Source: Modicisalibacter muralis
GTDB taxonomy: Bacteria > Pseudomonadota > Gammaproteobacteria > Pseudomonadales > Halomonadaceae
Assembly (NCBI RefSeq): GCF_900102945.1
Contig: NZ_FNGI01000005.1
Location: 124,001-188,000, forward strand
Direction: 5' to 3'
DNA: 64,000 nt
Position numbers and translations under genes: made by a program. The first letter of the stretch is position 1; every line of letters begins with the position of its first letter. Below, in pieces: positions 7,964 to 16,787 of the stretch. Under the pieces are notes generated by a model. The model worked only from the letters and a program-made list of their open reading frames with translations. It was not told where the DNA came from and did not search any database.

Positions 7964-9400
7964 TTACTTGGCGACTTTAAGGGGCTGTTCATGCAACCCG
8001 AAGTACATGCTCTTGACCTGTGCATAGAGCCGCAGGCCGTCGATGCCTTTCTCCCGGCCTATACCGCTGTCCTTGAAACCGCCGAAGGGTGTGCTGGTGA
8101 CGGATTGCTTGTAGGTGTTGATCCACACAGAGCCGGCGTCCAGCGCGCGCCCGATACGCCAGGCTTTCTTGAAGTTTTCCGTCCAGATGCCGCACGCCAG
8201 ACCGAAGTCAGTGTCGTTGGCCTTTTCGATCAGGTCTGACTCATCGTCGAAAGGTAGCGCGACGAGCACCGGCCCGAAGGCCTCCTCCTGACAGGTGCGC
8301 GACCGTGGTGGCAGCCCGTCGATCACGGTTGGCAGATAGAAGGCCCCGGCGGCGAGCCTGGAATCGTCCGGTATCCGACCGCCGCAAAGCACTCGGCCCC
8401 CCTCGGCCTGAGCGCGCTCTACGAAGTCGATCACACGACGGCGGTGGTGCAGCGACGAGAGTGGGCCCATCTCAACGCCGTCGGCATCAGGGAAGTCCAC
8501 GCACAGCGTGCTGGCGCGCTCTACGATGCGTTCGAGCACCTCGTCGTAGACCTCGCGCTCGATGAAGACTCGAGACCCAGCCACACAGGATTGGCCAGCG
8601 GAGCCGAAGATCCCCGCTACCACGGCAGCGATAGCATGCTCACGGTCGGCATCGGCGAACACCACGTGCGGCGACTTTCCACCCAGTTCCAGCGCCACCG
8701 GGATCAGGCGTTCCCCCGCTGTGTGGCCAATGGTGCGACCGGCGACGGTGCCGCCGGTGAAGGACACCATGCGGACATCAGGATGCTCGACCAGCGCGGC
8801 TCCGATGTTTGCACCACGCCCCTGAACTACCTGTAGCTGGCCGTGGGGAAGGCCCGCCGCCAGTGCGATGCGTACCAGCTCCGGGGCCAGGAGCGGTGAG
8901 TCTTCCGAGGGTTTCAGAATCACCGCATTGCCCGCCGCCAGCGCCGGCGCCACTTTAGTGGCGTCGTTCATCAGCGGTGAGTTCCAGGGAGTGATAGCGG
9001 CGACGACGCCGTAGGGTTCGAGCACGGTGAACGACACGTAGTCGCCACGCGATGGCGTGACGTCGGTTTCGAGGGTTTCACACACGCCGGCATAGTAGCG
9101 AAAGGTACCGACCGCAGAGTCCACCATGCCACGGCATTCGCCTATTGACTTGCCATTGTCACGCATCTGCAAATCGGCCAGTGACTCTTTCTCAGCCATT
9201 AGTCCATCGGCAATGGCATGCAGAACGGCCGCCCGCTTATGAGGAAGCAGCGACTTCCAGCCGGAATTGTGAAAAGCTGACTGCGCATCAGCGACAATCC
9301 GGTCGAGCTCCTGGCGACTCGTCATGCGGACACGTCCAACTTCTTCGCCGTTGGCCGGGTTATAACTCACCAGTACGTTATCAGTGAACTGCATGGGCAT
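7964..9400 (-). CDS. NAD(P)-dependent aldehyde dehydrogenase
   Basis: A 478-residue ALDH-superfamily enzyme oxidising an aldehyde to the acid. Intact active-site features: oxyanion Asn in ITPWNSPLMN (Asn140), general base in ALELGGKSPHV (Glu238), nucleophile in GQSCVAGSR (Cys272), and the C-terminal FGGFKDSGIGREKG motif. Closest in look to the 2-hydroxymuconic semialdehyde/betaine aldehyde branch, but substrate is not assignable. Start is at 9400 or the ATG six bases later. It stands alone, followed by the dehydrogenase remnant downstream. Confidence 0.92.
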   Translation of the reverse strand: MPMQFTDNVLVSYNPANGEEVGRVRMTSRQELDRIVADAQSAFHNSGWKSLLPHKRAAVLHAIADGLMAEKESLADLQMRDNGKSIGECRGMVDSAVGTFRYYAGVCETLETDVTPSRGDYVSFTVLEPYGVVAAITPWNSPLMNDATKVAPALAAGNAVILKPSEDSPLLAPELVRIALAAGLPHGQLQVVQGRGANIGAALVEHPDVRMVSFTGGTVAGRTIGHTAGERLIPVALELGGKSPHVVFADADREHAIAAVVAGIFGSAGQSCVAGSRVFIEREVYDEVLERIVERASTLCVDFPDADGVEMGPLSSLHHRRRVIDFVERAQAEGGRVLCGGRIPDDSRLAAGAFYLPTVIDGLPPRSRTCQEEAFGPVLVALPFDDESDLIEKANDTDFGLACGIWTENFKKAWRIGRALDAGSVWINTYKQSVTSTPFGGFKDSGIGREKGIDGLRLYAQVKSMYFGLHEQPLKVAK

Positions 9401-9709
9401 TCGTGCTCTCTCCGTAACCGAGAGCTCCTACTCTAGCGAGGGAGCCAATTACGGCAAGGAGCGCGTTATCACTACTCGAATCGATGGAATTATCGAGTCC
9501 AAAACCGCCGCAGAATCAGCTATCTGCGCGCATTATCAATAACCCGTCAAGCGGACTGATTCGCCTAAAGTTTAAGACGCTACGATCATGTCGAATCCAT
9601 GGACAGCAACAGCCGCCACTGTTGCTCTGCCTCGAGGGCGAGGCTACGATGGACCAGGCCTAGTTGCTCGTTTCCGACCCAGCCACTTCCCTTCAGCAAG
9701 GCCAGATCG
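9401..9709. other. Non-coding spacer
   Basis: About 300 bases upstream of the aldehyde dehydrogenase gene. It should contain that gene's promoter, but no clear promoter, operator or gene could be picked out. Confidence 0.4.
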
Positions 9710-10560
9710 TGTCACCGCCAATGTAAGACGGCCCCCTTAACGCCGAAGTAAATTTGACCCCGCTGGGCGAAGATGGCGGCTTTTGAGCCACCGAATGTTG
9801 CCCCAGGAGCAGTCAGTAGAAATCAAAGGGTTGGCCCGTCAGGGCCATGGCATCAAGGCGATCGCGCGGGAGCTGACAGTCGCGCAATACGGTACGTAAG
9901 CCCTTCAGAAGCGGCGAGCAACCGCAGTATACGCCGCGCAGCCACGACCGACCCGTACAAGGCGTATCTACAGGAGCATATCGAGGCGGCCCGGCCGCGC
10001 TGGGTTCCGGCGACGGTGCTGCTGCGCGAAATCCAGGCGCAGGGCTATCCGGGCGGTGTCAGCCAGCTGAAAGCTACCTGGCACCGTATAAATGCCAGCC
10101 GGAGGAGCTGTTGATTCGTTTTGAGACGCCGCCGGACAAGCAGTTGCAGGTCGGCTTCACTACCATTCGCCGGGGCCGTTCGCCGCCACGCTTGGTTACA
10201 GCCGTGCGACCTTAGTGCGCTTCTCCGTCCCGAGAGACGGCGAGGCATGGCTCGCGGGCTTGGAGGCGGCCTTCGCCTACTTTGGTGGCGTGCCGCAGGA
10301 GACGCTGTTCGACAACGTCGGCGCCATCATCACCGAGCGCGATGCGTATGCACCGCTGGCATCCCCGGCTCGCCGCCCTGGCCGACAAGTACGGCTTTCG
10401 CCCCCGCTTCTGCCAACCCTACCGGGCCAAGACTAAGGGTAAAGTCGAGCGCTTCAACGGCTACCTCAAGGGCAACTTTGTGATGCCACTCGCCGCCACG
10501 CTGAAAAGCGCCGGCGGCCTCGTGCTCGACGTCTCCACCACCAACACGCGGGTTCGGTAA
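9710..10560 (+). mobile_element. IS21-family element remnant (left end plus broken istA)
   Basis: The left terminus starts TGTCACCGCCAATGTAAG at 9710, followed by GTAAATTTGACCCC repeats typical of IS21 ends. The transposase gene begins near 9794 (MLPQEQSVEIKGLARQGHG) and continues in pieces in several frames: YKAYLQEHIEAARPRWVPAT, then EAWLAGLEAAFAYFGGVPQE, TLFDNVGAIITERDAYA, and YRAKTKGKVERFNGYLKGNF. At least three frameshifts and an early stop make it inactive; no istB follows. The 3' side is cut near 10560 where LysR-like coding sequence begins. A close relative of this end, in opposite orientation, lies at 50197. Confidence 0.82.
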
Positions 10561-10856
10561 CCACACTGGCCAACGGCTGGAGATCACCCAAGCACAACCT
10601 GCTGGCATTGGTGGGCCTGGTGACCGCCGAGCAGGGCATCAGCGTGCTGTCATATTACTGCGTGGCCAACCTGGCTGGCGGCGACGTGCTGGAAGTCATC
10701 GACACAACGCCACCACTGCCGAGGATCGGTTATTACGCGGTGTTTCGTGACAGCTCACGGCTGAAACTGATAGAGACCCTCGCCCAGCGCCTGGCGGGGG
10801 CGGCTGACTTTACTCAACCGTTCTTTCTGCGGGGCTCGGTCGACCGGGAAGACTGA
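10560..10856 (+). pseudogene. LysR-family regulator, C-terminal fragment
   Basis: The frame ANGWRSPKHNLLALVGLVTA followed by EQGISVLSYYCVANLAGGDVL and IGYYAVFRDSSRLKLIETLA resembles the end of a LysR substrate-binding domain, where the 'G.GI..LP.Y' and 'hp.s.klr.fid.l' patterns occur. There is no helix-turn-helix part: the upstream sequence belongs to the IS21 remnant, which probably removed it. Fragment only. Confidence 0.6.
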
Positions 10857-11094
10857 ACGACTCTCTCGGCCGGCCGGAAAAGGGAACGGTGCAGCCATCA
10901 AAGGGGGATGCCACAAGGCACAGAGTCTCGTCCCCCGGACCTCATATGATCGAGAAAGCCAGTAGAAAACCGGATTATCTGGATATTGATAAGGGCCACA
11001 ATCGATAAAGGTGGACGCCATGTTGAGGAACAAGACAGTCATGGCAAACAAGCAGGCAAGCTTTCCGGCTGGACTGACCCGATAACCCCTGGGT
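10857..11094. other. Non-coding spacer
   Basis: Nothing recognisable beyond short chance frames between the LysR fragment and the DUF6094-like fragment. Confidence 0.35.
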
Positions 11095-11385
11095 TCATAG
11101 AAGTCGGATAGACCGGGCGATTGCTCTATCCATCAGATCCGACTGGATACTCACATCCACCACGCGCTGCATGTGCCGAGCTCTCTTGACATCAAACTCG
11201 ATGCCATAGGCATCGGTTTGCTCCCGCCCCAGCCGGTGAGCACTTTCCAGGGTCGCCATGCCTTCGCCGGCACAAGGATCAAGAATGCGCACCCGTTGGT
11301 TGTGAGAAGTCTCCAGGGCGTTCAGTACACGCTCGAGCGTGACTTCATCGGTTAGGTAGTCGCCATTGTGGTGTCGATTCCGCAC
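11095..11385 (-). pseudogene. DUF6094-type methyltransferase-like fragment
   Basis: About 95 residues, with the SAM-binding signature RILDPCAGEGMATLESAHRL followed by YGIEFDVKRARHMQRVVD. This matches the N-terminal part of DUF6094-like class I methyltransferases, which are frequently carried on plasmids and integrative elements. Full-length members are several times longer, so this is a fragment; the last residues are probably out of frame. It supports the view that a conjugative or plasmid-like element contributed to this region. Confidence 0.55.
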
Positions 11386-11450
11386 GCTCCCGTTCGATTA
11401 GATCAGGAGCCAAGATAAATAGCGGTATCTGCAAATCGACGGAGTTGGAA

Positions 11451-11710
11451 ATGATGAAGCTATACGGAACACCCCCGACCCGCGCCCTGCGCGTTATCTG
11501 GTTGCTCAACGAACTAGGTCTGGAGTACGAGATGCTCCCGGTGGATATCTCGCAAGGTGAGAACCAACAACAAGACTTTCTCACGCTTAACCCCGCCGCC
11601 CAGGTCCCGCGACGGAAGCCTCGTGGTAACCGAATCGGCCGTGATCCAACTCTACCTGGCCGAAAAGAATCCCCAGGCCCGTGTCGCGATAAGCGACGCT
11701 ACGCCCGTCG
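11451..11710 (+). pseudogene. Glutathione S-transferase, N-terminal fragment, frameshifted
   Basis: Starts MMKLYGTPPTRALRVIWLLN then ELGLEYEMLPVDISQGENQQ and LTLNPAAQVP, the thioredoxin-like domain of a GST. The frame is lost after the cis-proline segment and resumes as DGSLVVTESAVIQLYLAEKN in the +1 frame, the GSH-binding 'E-S' motif. The C-terminal helical domain is absent, as sequence after about 11710 is unrelated. Inactive remnant. Confidence 0.7.
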
Positions 11711-11871
11711 ATATCCAAAAATGCCATAAGGCTTCTCCAATCGTGAGCGCCTTGGCAGATGCCTCGGCGCGATATTCCGAAAGATGGAAGAACGGGCTGC
11801 GCCCTTAAAGAAGGAAGAACAACACGTCGTGCCGCGAAGGCCCGACGATTCGTCTCTTCTTTCTTCCCTTT

Positions 11872-13089
11872 CTATATCCGCTCGATGACTGTCGCAATCC
11901 CCTGTCCGACGCCGATACACATGGTGCATAGCGCGTAACGGCCGCCCTTGATCTCAAGCTCGTGCATGGCGCTGGTGATGATCCGTGCGCCCGACATGCC
12001 CAGCGGATGACCCAGCGCGATGGCGCCGCCGTTGGGGTTGACGCGCGGGTCATCGTCGGTGATGCCCAGCTCGCGTAGACAGGCCAGCGCCTGGGCGGCG
12101 AACGCCTCGTTGAGTTCGACGTGATCGAGCTGATCGAGGGTCATGCCGAGGCGCTTGAGCAGCTTCTGCGACGCCGGCACCGGGCCGATACCCATGATGC
12201 GCGGCTCGACGCCGGCGGTGGCCATGCCGTGAATGCGTGCCATCGGTGTGAGGCCGTGACGCTTGACCGCGTCCTCGCTGGCGACGATCAGCGCCGCCGC
12301 GCCGTCGTTGACGCCCGAGGCGTTGCCCGCGGTCACTGAGCCCATCACGCTGGAACCGGCGGCGCGGAATGGGGTCGGCAGCGTGGCGAGTTTTTCCAGG
12401 GTGGTGTCGCGTGGGTGCTCATCACGATCGAAGATCAGCGGCTCCTGCTTGCGCCGCGGAATCTCGATGGGCACGATCTCACGCGCCAGGCGCCCGCTGT
12501 CCTGAGCGCGCTTGGTCTTGATCTGTGAGCTATAGGCGAGCTGGTCCTGATCCTCGCGCGAGATAGCGAAATGCTCGGCGACGTTCTCGGCGGTCTCGGG
12601 CATCGAGTCGACGCCGTAGCGCTCCCGCAGCAGCGGATTGATGAAGCGCCAGCCGATGGTGGTGTCTTCCATGGTCTGGTTGCGAGCGAATGCGGAGCCA
12701 GCCTTGCCGAGAACATAGGGCGCACGCGTCATCGACTCGACACCGCCGGCGATCATCAGCTCGGCCTCGCCGGAGCGAATCGCTCGCGCCGCGGTGCCGA
12801 TGGCATCCATGCTCGACCCGCACAGGCGGTTGAGGGTGGTGCCGGGCACGCTGGTCGGCAGGCCCGCCAGCAGCGCCGACATGCGCGCCACGTTGCGATT
12901 GTCCTCGCCGGCCTGATTGGCGCGGCCCATGATCACGTCCTCGATGGCGGCCGGATCAAGGCCCGGCGCTTGGGCCAGCAGGGCCTCGAAGATACGTGCA
13001 GCGAGATCGTCGGGGCGCACGCTCGACAGCGCACCGCCGAACTTGCCCACCGCCGAGCGGACCGGATGACACAGATATACGTCATTCAT
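11872..13089 (-). CDS. Acetyl-CoA acyltransferase (thiolase)
   Basis: A 405-residue thiolase, cleaving a 3-oxoacyl-CoA with CoA (or condensing acetyl-CoA). Family features: LNRLCGSSMDAIGTA with the acyl-carrying Cys90, VELNEAFAAQALAC, the NPNGGAIALGHPLGMSGAR motif with the catalytic His, and the second active-site Cys in CTMCIGVGQG near the end. The GTTLNRLCGSS form and overall pattern resemble the PcaF/beta-ketoadipyl-CoA thiolase branch as well as AtoB. The start at 13089 (MNDVYLCHPVRS) gives the normal length; the upstream extension is not conserved. It could supply the terminal step of the acyl-CoA pathway encoded at 32-42 kb. Confidence 0.92.
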   Translation of the reverse strand: MNDVYLCHPVRSAVGKFGGALSSVRPDDLAARIFEALLAQAPGLDPAAIEDVIMGRANQAGEDNRNVARMSALLAGLPTSVPGTTLNRLCGSSMDAIGTAARAIRSGEAELMIAGGVESMTRAPYVLGKAGSAFARNQTMEDTTIGWRFINPLLRERYGVDSMPETAENVAEHFAISREDQDQLAYSSQIKTKRAQDSGRLAREIVPIEIPRRKQEPLIFDRDEHPRDTTLEKLATLPTPFRAAGSSVMGSVTAGNASGVNDGAAALIVASEDAVKRHGLTPMARIHGMATAGVEPRIMGIGPVPASQKLLKRLGMTLDQLDHVELNEAFAAQALACLRELGITDDDPRVNPNGGAIALGHPLGMSGARIITSAMHELEIKGGRYALCTMCIGVGQGIATVIERI

Positions 13090-13259
13090 GATTAACTCTC
13101 CTGTTAAATTCGCGCTTGAAACGTGTCGAGCGAGGATTACAAGGCAGAAAGCAGCGAAGAAGGGTTTTGGACTCGCACTCGAGTTTACGTATGGGTAAAT
13201 GAACATTCTGAGCTGCTTTCTAACGCCGTATGGTCAAGCGCAGGCCGTCTCAGACGAAT

Positions 13260-13580
13260 TTATTCGCCAGCATGGTGACGCTCGGTTCGCGCTTTTAAAC
13301 CACGCAGCACGTCGAGTTCCTTATCGGAGGGCTCGGGGGTCGCCTCGATAGCCTCGGCGAAGCGGATCTTCCAACCGGTGGTTTCGGTCGTATAATCTTG
13401 GCTCACGCTTGGATGCAGCGAAACCACCACCAGTTCCTTAGTCTCGAGATCGGGTCTCATCACGCACAGATCGGTGATCACCCGTGTCGAGCCCCTCCGC
13501 TAACGCCGTGGCCGAGAGCTTTTTCCAGTTGCTGGAACGGAGCGGATCAAGCAGCAGATCTATCCGACCCTGGATGCCGC
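13260..13580 (-). pseudogene. 3-oxoacid CoA-transferase subunit B, C-terminal fragment
   Basis: The frame VITDLCVMRPDLETKELVVV with SLHPSVSQDYTTETTGW matches the end of CoA-transferase B subunits, and KKLSATALAEGLDT in the neighbouring frame (about 13500-13545) is the stretch that normally precedes it, so there is a frameshift near 13481. The N-terminal two thirds with the catalytic Glu are missing. It may once have formed a unit with the thiolase downstream on the same strand, which together would process a 3-oxoacid such as beta-ketoadipate or acetoacetate. Confidence 0.65.
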
Positions 13581-13917
13581 CAAGAACGATGTGCTCGATC
13601 ACATTGGATGTTTTATAACCCACGGCGCCGACATGGGGAAAATGATGCACTGTCCCCCTACCGAATGCGAATGGTGCTATGCCCAGAGTCTAGAAAAATT
13701 CGGGTCAATTCATCGGAACTTGATGCCTAGAATGTTAGAATACCAGCCTCCGCCCCCCATGTAATAGCTGGTTTGTCAGGGTAGTCACAAGCTTCGAAAT
13801 TATTTCTTAAATGGAATATCAGTTTAGACAATAACATAGCCATTTCCAGTAATTTTATTCACTTTGTCATTAAGAGGTCGAACTATGACAGCGCGCCATG
13901 AAGGAAGTGACTTACGC
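13581..13917. other. Non-coding, AT-richer spacer
   Basis: No recognisable gene. Possibly degenerate coding sequence in the first 70 bases; the rest is AT-richer than the neighbouring genes. Confidence 0.35.
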
Positions 13918-14026
13918 TGTGATCACAAAATCACTCCAACGGACTCAGCGAGTGGTTGAGAAGTTCAATAACCGCACCAGGAAGCGCTTGGGTTATCGGA
14001 TAACAGCCCAAGTGTTCTTGGGGTGA
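13918..14026 (+). mobile_element. IS30-family transposase, C-terminal remnant
   Basis: The short frame ending VEKFNNRTRKRLGYRITAQV, FLG and stop matches the conserved end of IS30 transposases (N.RPRK.LG...P.E.F). The following GGTGTTGCGCTTATTGATTG resembles the usual IS30 terminus. Only the tail of the element is present. Confidence 0.65.
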
Positions 14027-14080
14027 GTACTCAGGTGCACTGAAAACCGCGGTGTTGCGCTTATTGATTGAAAACAAGAT

Positions 14081-14857
14081 CTAAACTCGCTTCATTCCAT
14101 CCGAGGCTGTCCAACCTCCATCTACAAAAATTTCTGCGCCTGTGATGAAACCACTAGCTTCTGAAGCCAGGAAAATAACAGGGCCAACAATATCGGCAGG
14201 CCTCGCCCATCTCTTTAGCATAGCCCTGTTAGCCGTTTCTTTATATCTAAGACCATCATCTTGTAAATCAGCTGTCATTCGTGTCTCCACTGAACTAGGG
14301 GCAATCAAGTTCACTCTGACACCTCTTGACCCAACCTCAGAGGCCAAGGACCGCATAAGCTGTCGAACAGCTGCTTTAGTTGCAGAATAAACACTTGCCA
14401 TCGGCTCAACTGTAATAGAGCGGATGCTTGAAAAGGCTATAATGCTGCCTCCCCCCTTCTGAGCCATTAATGTGGAAAATACTTTGGCAACATAAAAATG
14501 GCTTTTTATGTTGATATTAACTTGTTTATTAAAGTCCTCTTCAGTTTGATCAACAAGAGCTTTTCTAACAAGGATAGCTGGTAGAATTACCAAAACATCG
14601 ATGTCTTTGAATTCATCTGCCAGCATCTGGATGCTAGCTAAATCTGTAGCATCCACAAAGCGAGTGGTAATATTTACTTCGCAAGTATCTATTTCTTTAC
14701 CAAGCTTGGCAAGTGATTGCTCGTCATTATCGGCAGCTATAACTCTGGCGCCATGAGCCACAAGACCCTTAGTAACAGCCGTGCCAATCCCTCCGCCGGC
14801 CCCCACTACTAAAATCGTTCTTCCTGATATATCAAAAATATTCTCACAGCCAAGCAT
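14081..14857 (-). CDS. SDR family NAD(P)-dependent oxidoreductase
   Basis: A 258-residue classical short-chain dehydrogenase: cofactor motif VVGAGGGIGTAVTKG near the N-terminus, the active-site serine in IIAFSSIRS, the YSATKAAVRQLMRS Tyr-x-x-x-Lys pair, and the end IVGPVIFLASEASGFITGAEIFVDGGWTAS. In the usual NNAG position it has ILPA, a departure from the family. The gene is visibly less GC-rich than its neighbours. It lies 25 bp downstream of the TRAP large-permease gene in the same direction and probably oxidises or reduces the substrate imported by that transporter. Confidence 0.9.
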   Translation of the reverse strand: MLGCENIFDISGRTILVVGAGGGIGTAVTKGLVAHGARVIAADNDEQSLAKLGKEIDTCEVNITTRFVDATDLASIQMLADEFKDIDVLVILPAILVRKALVDQTEEDFNKQVNINIKSHFYVAKVFSTLMAQKGGGSIIAFSSIRSITVEPMASVYSATKAAVRQLMRSLASEVGSRGVRVNLIAPSSVETRMTADLQDDGLRYKETANRAMLKRWARPADIVGPVIFLASEASGFITGAEIFVDGGWTASDGMKRV

Positions 14858-14882
14858 AAAACTCCCCTATTACAGTGCAGAC

Positions 14883-16172
14883 TCAGAAGGCGGCTGATAG
14901 TGCTGGGATCACCGTTGTCAGACTGGGGAAAATCACAATCAAGATCCAGATGACCATGAGGGTAACGAAATACGGCAATAAGTTCGATAGCATCGTAATT
15001 AATGGCACACCGGTGACACTGCTGGCCACGAACAGATTCAATCCGAACGGTGGCGTAATGAAACCGATGGCGGTGCCAATCACGAAGATCACGGCAAAGT
15101 GGATTGGGTCAATCCCTAGGCCTTGCATGATCGGTGCCAGAATAGGCGCTAGAATAATCGTGACCGGGACACTCTCCAGAAAAGAGCCCGCGATCAAGAT
15201 CATTGCCATACACATTGCTAATGTCAACCAGTAACCAGCGGCTAGGGACGTCACCAGCCCCTTGAGCTGCTCAGGTACCCCAAGGATCGAGAGTAATTGT
15301 TGAAGGACCACAGATACCGCCACTAGCGGCACGATCATGCCTGCAATTTGCCCCGACCGGAGAAAGATGGTGGGCAATTTCCTCAGGCTAAGTTCGCGCG
15401 TGACCATAGTGCCTGCAATGAGACCGAATGCCACCGTTATCGCCCCCGCTTCACTCGGCGAAAAGGCTCCGCCATAAATACCGAACAGCACGATTGCAAT
15501 GGCGATGAAGCCGAGATAGGCGCGCGCCCCCGAGCGGAAGCTACCGATTATACTGAACGGAATTATCTGACCCCAATTATTCCGACGTGATCTAACCAGG
15601 CAGATGGCCTGCATTCCCAGGACTAACAGTATCCCCGGCAGTAACCCCGCCAAGAATAGCTCACCGACGGGTAGCCCCATTAGAAAACCATAAATGATCA
15701 GCAATATGGACGGTGGGATAATCACGCCAACGATACCTCCCGACGCCATAGTGGCAGCTGAAAAACGAGCATCATAATTCCCTTCCTTCATCTCCTTATG
15801 CATGATCGAGCCGATGGTCGCCGTGGTAGCGGCATTGGATCCCGAGATGGCGGAGAACATCCCGCAGGCCCCCAGCACTGCCAAGCCAAGACCGCCACGT
15901 AGCCACCCAAAGAGACTGTAGGCAAAATCGGTCATCCGTTTAGCTATGCCCGCACCGTTGATGATGTCGCCAGTAAGAATGAATAAGGGTAAAGCCAGGA
16001 GGCCAAAGAAGTTAATCCCCTCGAACAAGGTCATGCTGAGATTATTGAGCGAAAAGTCTATAATGATGCTAACCCACAGCACCCAATGCCCAATCACCAG
16101 CAGCACCGGCACACCCAGCGTGAACATAATGGCCGCGCTGACAGACAATAAAGCAATGAGCATTCCATCCAT
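14883..16172 (-). CDS. TRAP transporter large permease (DctM family)
   Basis: A 429-residue, strongly hydrophobic protein with the DctM pattern: ALPLFILTGDIINGAGIAKR, then GACGMFSAISGSNAATTATIGS and ASGGIVGVIIPPSILLIIYG, and late GTAIGFITPPFGLNLFVASS. About twelve membrane helices. It is the main Na+-coupled channel of the DctP-DctQ-DctM set encoded here in the order P (16780-18012), Q (16182-16787), M, all on the minus strand with gaps or overlaps of a few bases, so a single transport operon. Substrate unknown; organic acids are usual. Confidence 0.93.
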   Translation of the reverse strand: MDGMLIALLSVSAAIMFTLGVPVLLVIGHWVLWVSIIIDFSLNNLSMTLFEGINFFGLLALPLFILTGDIINGAGIAKRMTDFAYSLFGWLRGGLGLAVLGACGMFSAISGSNAATTATIGSIMHKEMKEGNYDARFSAATMASGGIVGVIIPPSILLIIYGFLMGLPVGELFLAGLLPGILLVLGMQAICLVRSRRNNWGQIIPFSIIGSFRSGARAYLGFIAIAIVLFGIYGGAFSPSEAGAITVAFGLIAGTMVTRELSLRKLPTIFLRSGQIAGMIVPLVAVSVVLQQLLSILGVPEQLKGLVTSLAAGYWLTLAMCMAMILIAGSFLESVPVTIILAPILAPIMQGLGIDPIHFAVIFVIGTAIGFITPPFGLNLFVASSVTGVPLITMLSNLLPYFVTLMVIWILIVIFPSLTTVIPALSAAF

Positions 16173-16181
16173 ATCGATTCC

Positions 16182-16787
16182 TCACTCTGCCAAGGGCGAG
16201 CCGATTACTTCAAACGGCTCACGATGGCGGTATTTATTTACGTCTCTCCATAGATTCTGTAGTGCCCGAAAGATGACAAGCCCCCAAGATACTGGCATGA
16301 TTATATAGAACCACCATTGCATCATGTCGAAGCTGCCCGGTACGAAGGCAAAGTTCATCTGCAGTGCTTTGACCTGCCCTATGGAGTAGTATACTGCAAC
16401 ACCAGCCATGGATACCCACAGAAAAGCGTCCAGGATGAGGCACGTGAATTGAGCGGCGTAGGGGAGTTTCTCTCGAACCATGCTGAAAGATAAGTGAGTT
16501 CGCTGGCGCACATTATAAGATGCACCCACCCAGGCCATCCAAATGAACATGTAGATAGCGACACTTGTGCCCCAAGGGATCTGTGAGCTAAAGCCGAAAC
16601 GCAGAATGACCTGCGCCAAGACCAGTATCACCATTGCGGCGTAAGCTATGTTCATGATGACCGGCTCAAGGTATCGATCGAGCCAGATCAGTGGCTTGGC
16701 GAACAGCGCCAATCCATGCCGCCTGCCACGCTGCTCTTCCGGGGAGGGGGCGGCATAGGTGCCCTGTGCTTCTTGATTATCATTCAT
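16182..16787 (-). CDS. TRAP transporter small permease (DctQ family)
   Basis: A 201-residue four-helix membrane protein. Helices are visible at MNIAYAAMVILVLAQVILRF, SVAIYMFIWMAWVGASYNVR, FTCLILDAFLWVSMAGVAVY and FYIIMPVSWGLVIFRALQNL, with the family hallmark VGASYNVRQRTHLSF. The start at 16787 (MNDNQEAQG) overlaps the end of the DctP gene by eight bases; longer frames upstream run inside DctP and are not conserved. It ends 10 bp before the start of DctM. Confidence 0.9.
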   Translation of the reverse strand: MNDNQEAQGTYAAPSPEEQRGRRHGLALFAKPLIWLDRYLEPVIMNIAYAAMVILVLAQVILRFGFSSQIPWGTSVAIYMFIWMAWVGASYNVRQRTHLSFSMVREKLPYAAQFTCLILDAFLWVSMAGVAVYYSIGQVKALQMNFAFVPGSFDMMQWWFYIIMPVSWGLVIFRALQNLWRDVNKYRHREPFEVIGSPLAE

